The translations under genes were made by a program, and so were the position numbers. Below are positions 62,901-64,000 of a stretch of 64,000 nucleotides of DNA, in pieces (the first letter of the stretch is position 1; every line of letters starts with the position of its first letter). Below the pieces are notes generated by a model that saw nothing but the letters and a program-made list of their open reading frames with translations, did no database searches and was not told the origin of the DNA. This stretch comes from Rallus limicola (Eukaryota; Chordata; Aves; Gruiformes; Rallidae). The stretch is taken from NCBI GenBank assembly GCA_022605955.1, contig JAKCOZ010000230.1:124001-188000 (forward strand), in the 5' to 3' direction.

Positions 62901-63954
62901 GCCGAGAAAAGCACCGTAGGAGGTTCCAGGCATGTTCCCTCTTTCCAGGCAAAGGAAAAGGCTGAGAGCCAAAGTGACAGGGTCTGCTCGTGTGTCCTGT
63001 TAGGAGGTTTCAGACGAGCTATGCCTTTCAGGCCTAGCTTCTTTACTTTGGGAGTTATTGCTGGACGTTTAGCATGTTTTGAACTGCAGTCTGCTAGGGC
63101 TGAGAAAAGCACCGTAGGAGGTTCCAGGCATGTTCCCTCTTTCCAGGCAAAGGAAAAGGCTGAGAGCCAAAGTGACAGGGTCTGCTCGTGTGTCCTCTTA
63201 GGGGGTTTCAGACGAGCTATGCCTTTCAGGCCTAGCTTCTTTACTTTGGGAGTTATTGCTGGACGTTTAGCATGTTTTGAACTGCAGTCTGCTAGGGCCG
63301 AGAAAAGCACCGTAGGAGGTTCCAGGCATGTTCCCTCTTTCCAGGCAAAGGAAAAGGCTGAGAGCCAAAGTGACAGGGTCTGCTCCTGTGTCCTGTCAGG
63401 AGGTTTCAGACAAGCTATGCCTTTCAGGCCTAGCTTCTTTACTTTGGGAGTTATTGCTGGACGTTTAGCATGTTTTGAACTGCAGTCTGCTTGGGCCGAG
63501 AAAAGCACTGTAGGAGGTTCCAGGCATGTTCCCTCTTTCCAGGCAAAGGAAAAGGCTGAGAGCAAAAGTGACAGGGTCTGCTCGTGTGTCCTGTCAGGAG
63601 GTTTCAGACAAGCTATGTCTTTCAGGCCTAGCTTCTTTACTTTGGGAGTTATTGCTGGACGTTTAGCATGTTTTGAACTGCAGTCTGCTAGGGCCGAGAA
63701 AAGCACCGTAGGAGGTTCCAGGCATGTTCCCTCTTTCCAGGCAAAGGAAAAGGCTGAGAGCCAAAGTGACAGGGTCTGCTCGTGTGTCCTGTTAGGAGGT
63801 TTCAGACAAGCTATGCCTTTCAGGCCTAGCTTCTTTACTTTGGGAGTTATTGCTGGACGTTTAGCATGTTTTGAACTGCAGTCTGCTAGGGCCGAGAAAA
63901 GCACCGTAGGAGGTTCCAGGCATGTTCCCTCTTTCCAGGCAAAGGAAAAGGCTG
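59995..63954 (+). repeat. 21-monomer unit, copy shortened to 20 monomers (3,960 bp)
   Basis: The first eight monomers match 55837-57420 at a 21-monomer offset. From 61579 on the offset is 20, so one 198-bp unit is absent. The missing monomer is the A6/T23/G34/T60 type seen at 57421, and the joint lies in the chimeric monomer 61381-61578. The 11-monomer remainder of the block is 61579-63756. Private changes: T67 (TTTCATGCC) near 60061, and T137 in the monomer at 62965. Confidence 0.83.
61381..61578 (+). repeat. Chimeric monomer at a one-unit deletion joint
   Basis: The left part carries C26, C37 and C60, like the monomer at 57223. The right part carries C149 (61529) and is followed by a C6 monomer, as is the monomer at 57421. 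The corresponding full unit has these as two consecutive monomers. A join between 61441 and 61528 explains both the hybrid markers and the loss of exactly 198 bp. Confidence 0.7.
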
Positions 63955-64000
63955 AGAGCCAAAGTGACAGGGTCTGCTCGTGTGTCCTGTTAGGAGGTTT
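63955..64000 (+). repeat. Partial monomer cut by window edge
   Basis: The first 46 bases of the next monomer, in register, with A41 and no private change. The array continues beyond the window. Confidence 0.95.

Larger units (their letters stand above)
1..64000. repeat. 198-bp satellite tandem array, 323 monomers plus partial
   Basis: The same 198-base unit repeats without interruption from the first to the last base. Unit starts are at 1+198n, and the phase is still exact at 63955 (1+198x323). At every 1,980-base checkpoint (1, 1981, 3961 ... 63361) the text restarts at the same monomer base. All copies have the same orientation. Variation is by substitution only. There is no unique sequence, transposon, RNA gene or microsatellite inside. 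Period, homogeneity and higher-order organisation are those of eukaryotic satellite DNA. CpG depletion suggests a methylated, probably vertebrate, genome. A centromeric or heterochromatic location is an inference. The family is not recognised. The array runs out of the window on both sides. Confidence 0.98.
48511..64000 (+). repeat. Right-hand subfamily domain
   Basis: From here the monomers carry markers not seen to the left: C37 (CTGTCAGG), T149 (CACTGTA), G186 (GGCAGAGG), A88 (TTGGAAGTT), T60 (TATGTCTTTC), A6 (AGAGCAAAAG), C58 (CTACGCC) and T59 (CTATTCC). The A103, T40 and A123-T124 markers of the left and middle parts are missing. Two early hints precede the domain: C26 at 44378 and G179 at 43937. 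Confidence 0.85.

Noticed and set aside
1..64000. CRISPR array
   Set aside because: Repeats are 198 bp and directly adjacent with no unique spacers; composition and higher-order structure are those of eukaryotic satellite DNA.
1..64000. rDNA spacer, viral or bacterial repeat
   Set aside because: No rRNA, viral or bacterial gene signal is present, and CpG depletion with HOR structure fits a vertebrate-like satellite better. Without flanks this rests on composition and organisation only.

Overview
The whole 64 kb is one uninterrupted head-to-tail tandem satellite array. The repeat unit is exactly 198 bp. Unit starts fall at 1, 199, 397 and so on at 1+198n, giving 323 complete monomers plus a 46-base partial monomer at the right end. 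I found no unique flanking DNA, no interspersed transposon, no RNA gene and no gene I would defend as protein-coding. The consensus monomer (for example 793-990) is 50% G+C. Its plus strand is enriched in G+T (112 of 198 bases), and it has only 4 CpG against about 12 expected from composition. Variants at these CpG sites are often TG or CA. This points to a eukaryote with a CpG-methylated genome, most likely a vertebrate, and to a centromeric, pericentromeric or other heterochromatic array. I do not recognise the satellite family or the species, and the window contains neither array edge.

The array is not a simple run of equal monomers. Monomers differ from the consensus by roughly 0-5 substitutions, and diagnostic substitutions reveal nested and overlapping higher-order repeats (HORs). 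Left part (1-8514): a 4-monomer (792 bp) unit is seen four times, twice as part of an 8-monomer block. Middle part (8515-45342): a perfect 6-monomer tandem duplication (8713-11088), a 7/8-monomer block repeated 11-12 monomers away (13069-16830), a 13-monomer segment repeated 30 monomers (5,940 bp) away, a recurring 8/9-monomer cassette including one perfect tandem pair (29107-32670), and a 32-monomer segment repeated 41 monomers (8,118 bp) away. A fairly uniform stretch follows (45343-48510). Right part (48511-64000): a distinct set of monomer subtypes organised in 5-monomer, 12-monomer and 21-monomer units. One copy of the 21-monomer unit has lost exactly one monomer through a visible chimeric monomer (61381-61578).

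Because 198 is divisible by 3 and no insertion or deletion was found anywhere, one frame on each strand stays open for kilobases. The substitutions look neutral with respect to both frames, so I read these as by-products of repeat length, not genes. The observations most worth checking are the complete absence of indels over 323 copies, the chimeric monomer, the sharp change of monomer subfamily near 45.7-48.7 kb, and the layered segmental duplications, which must be separated from assembly artefacts. All counts are by eye; no alignment or database search was run.
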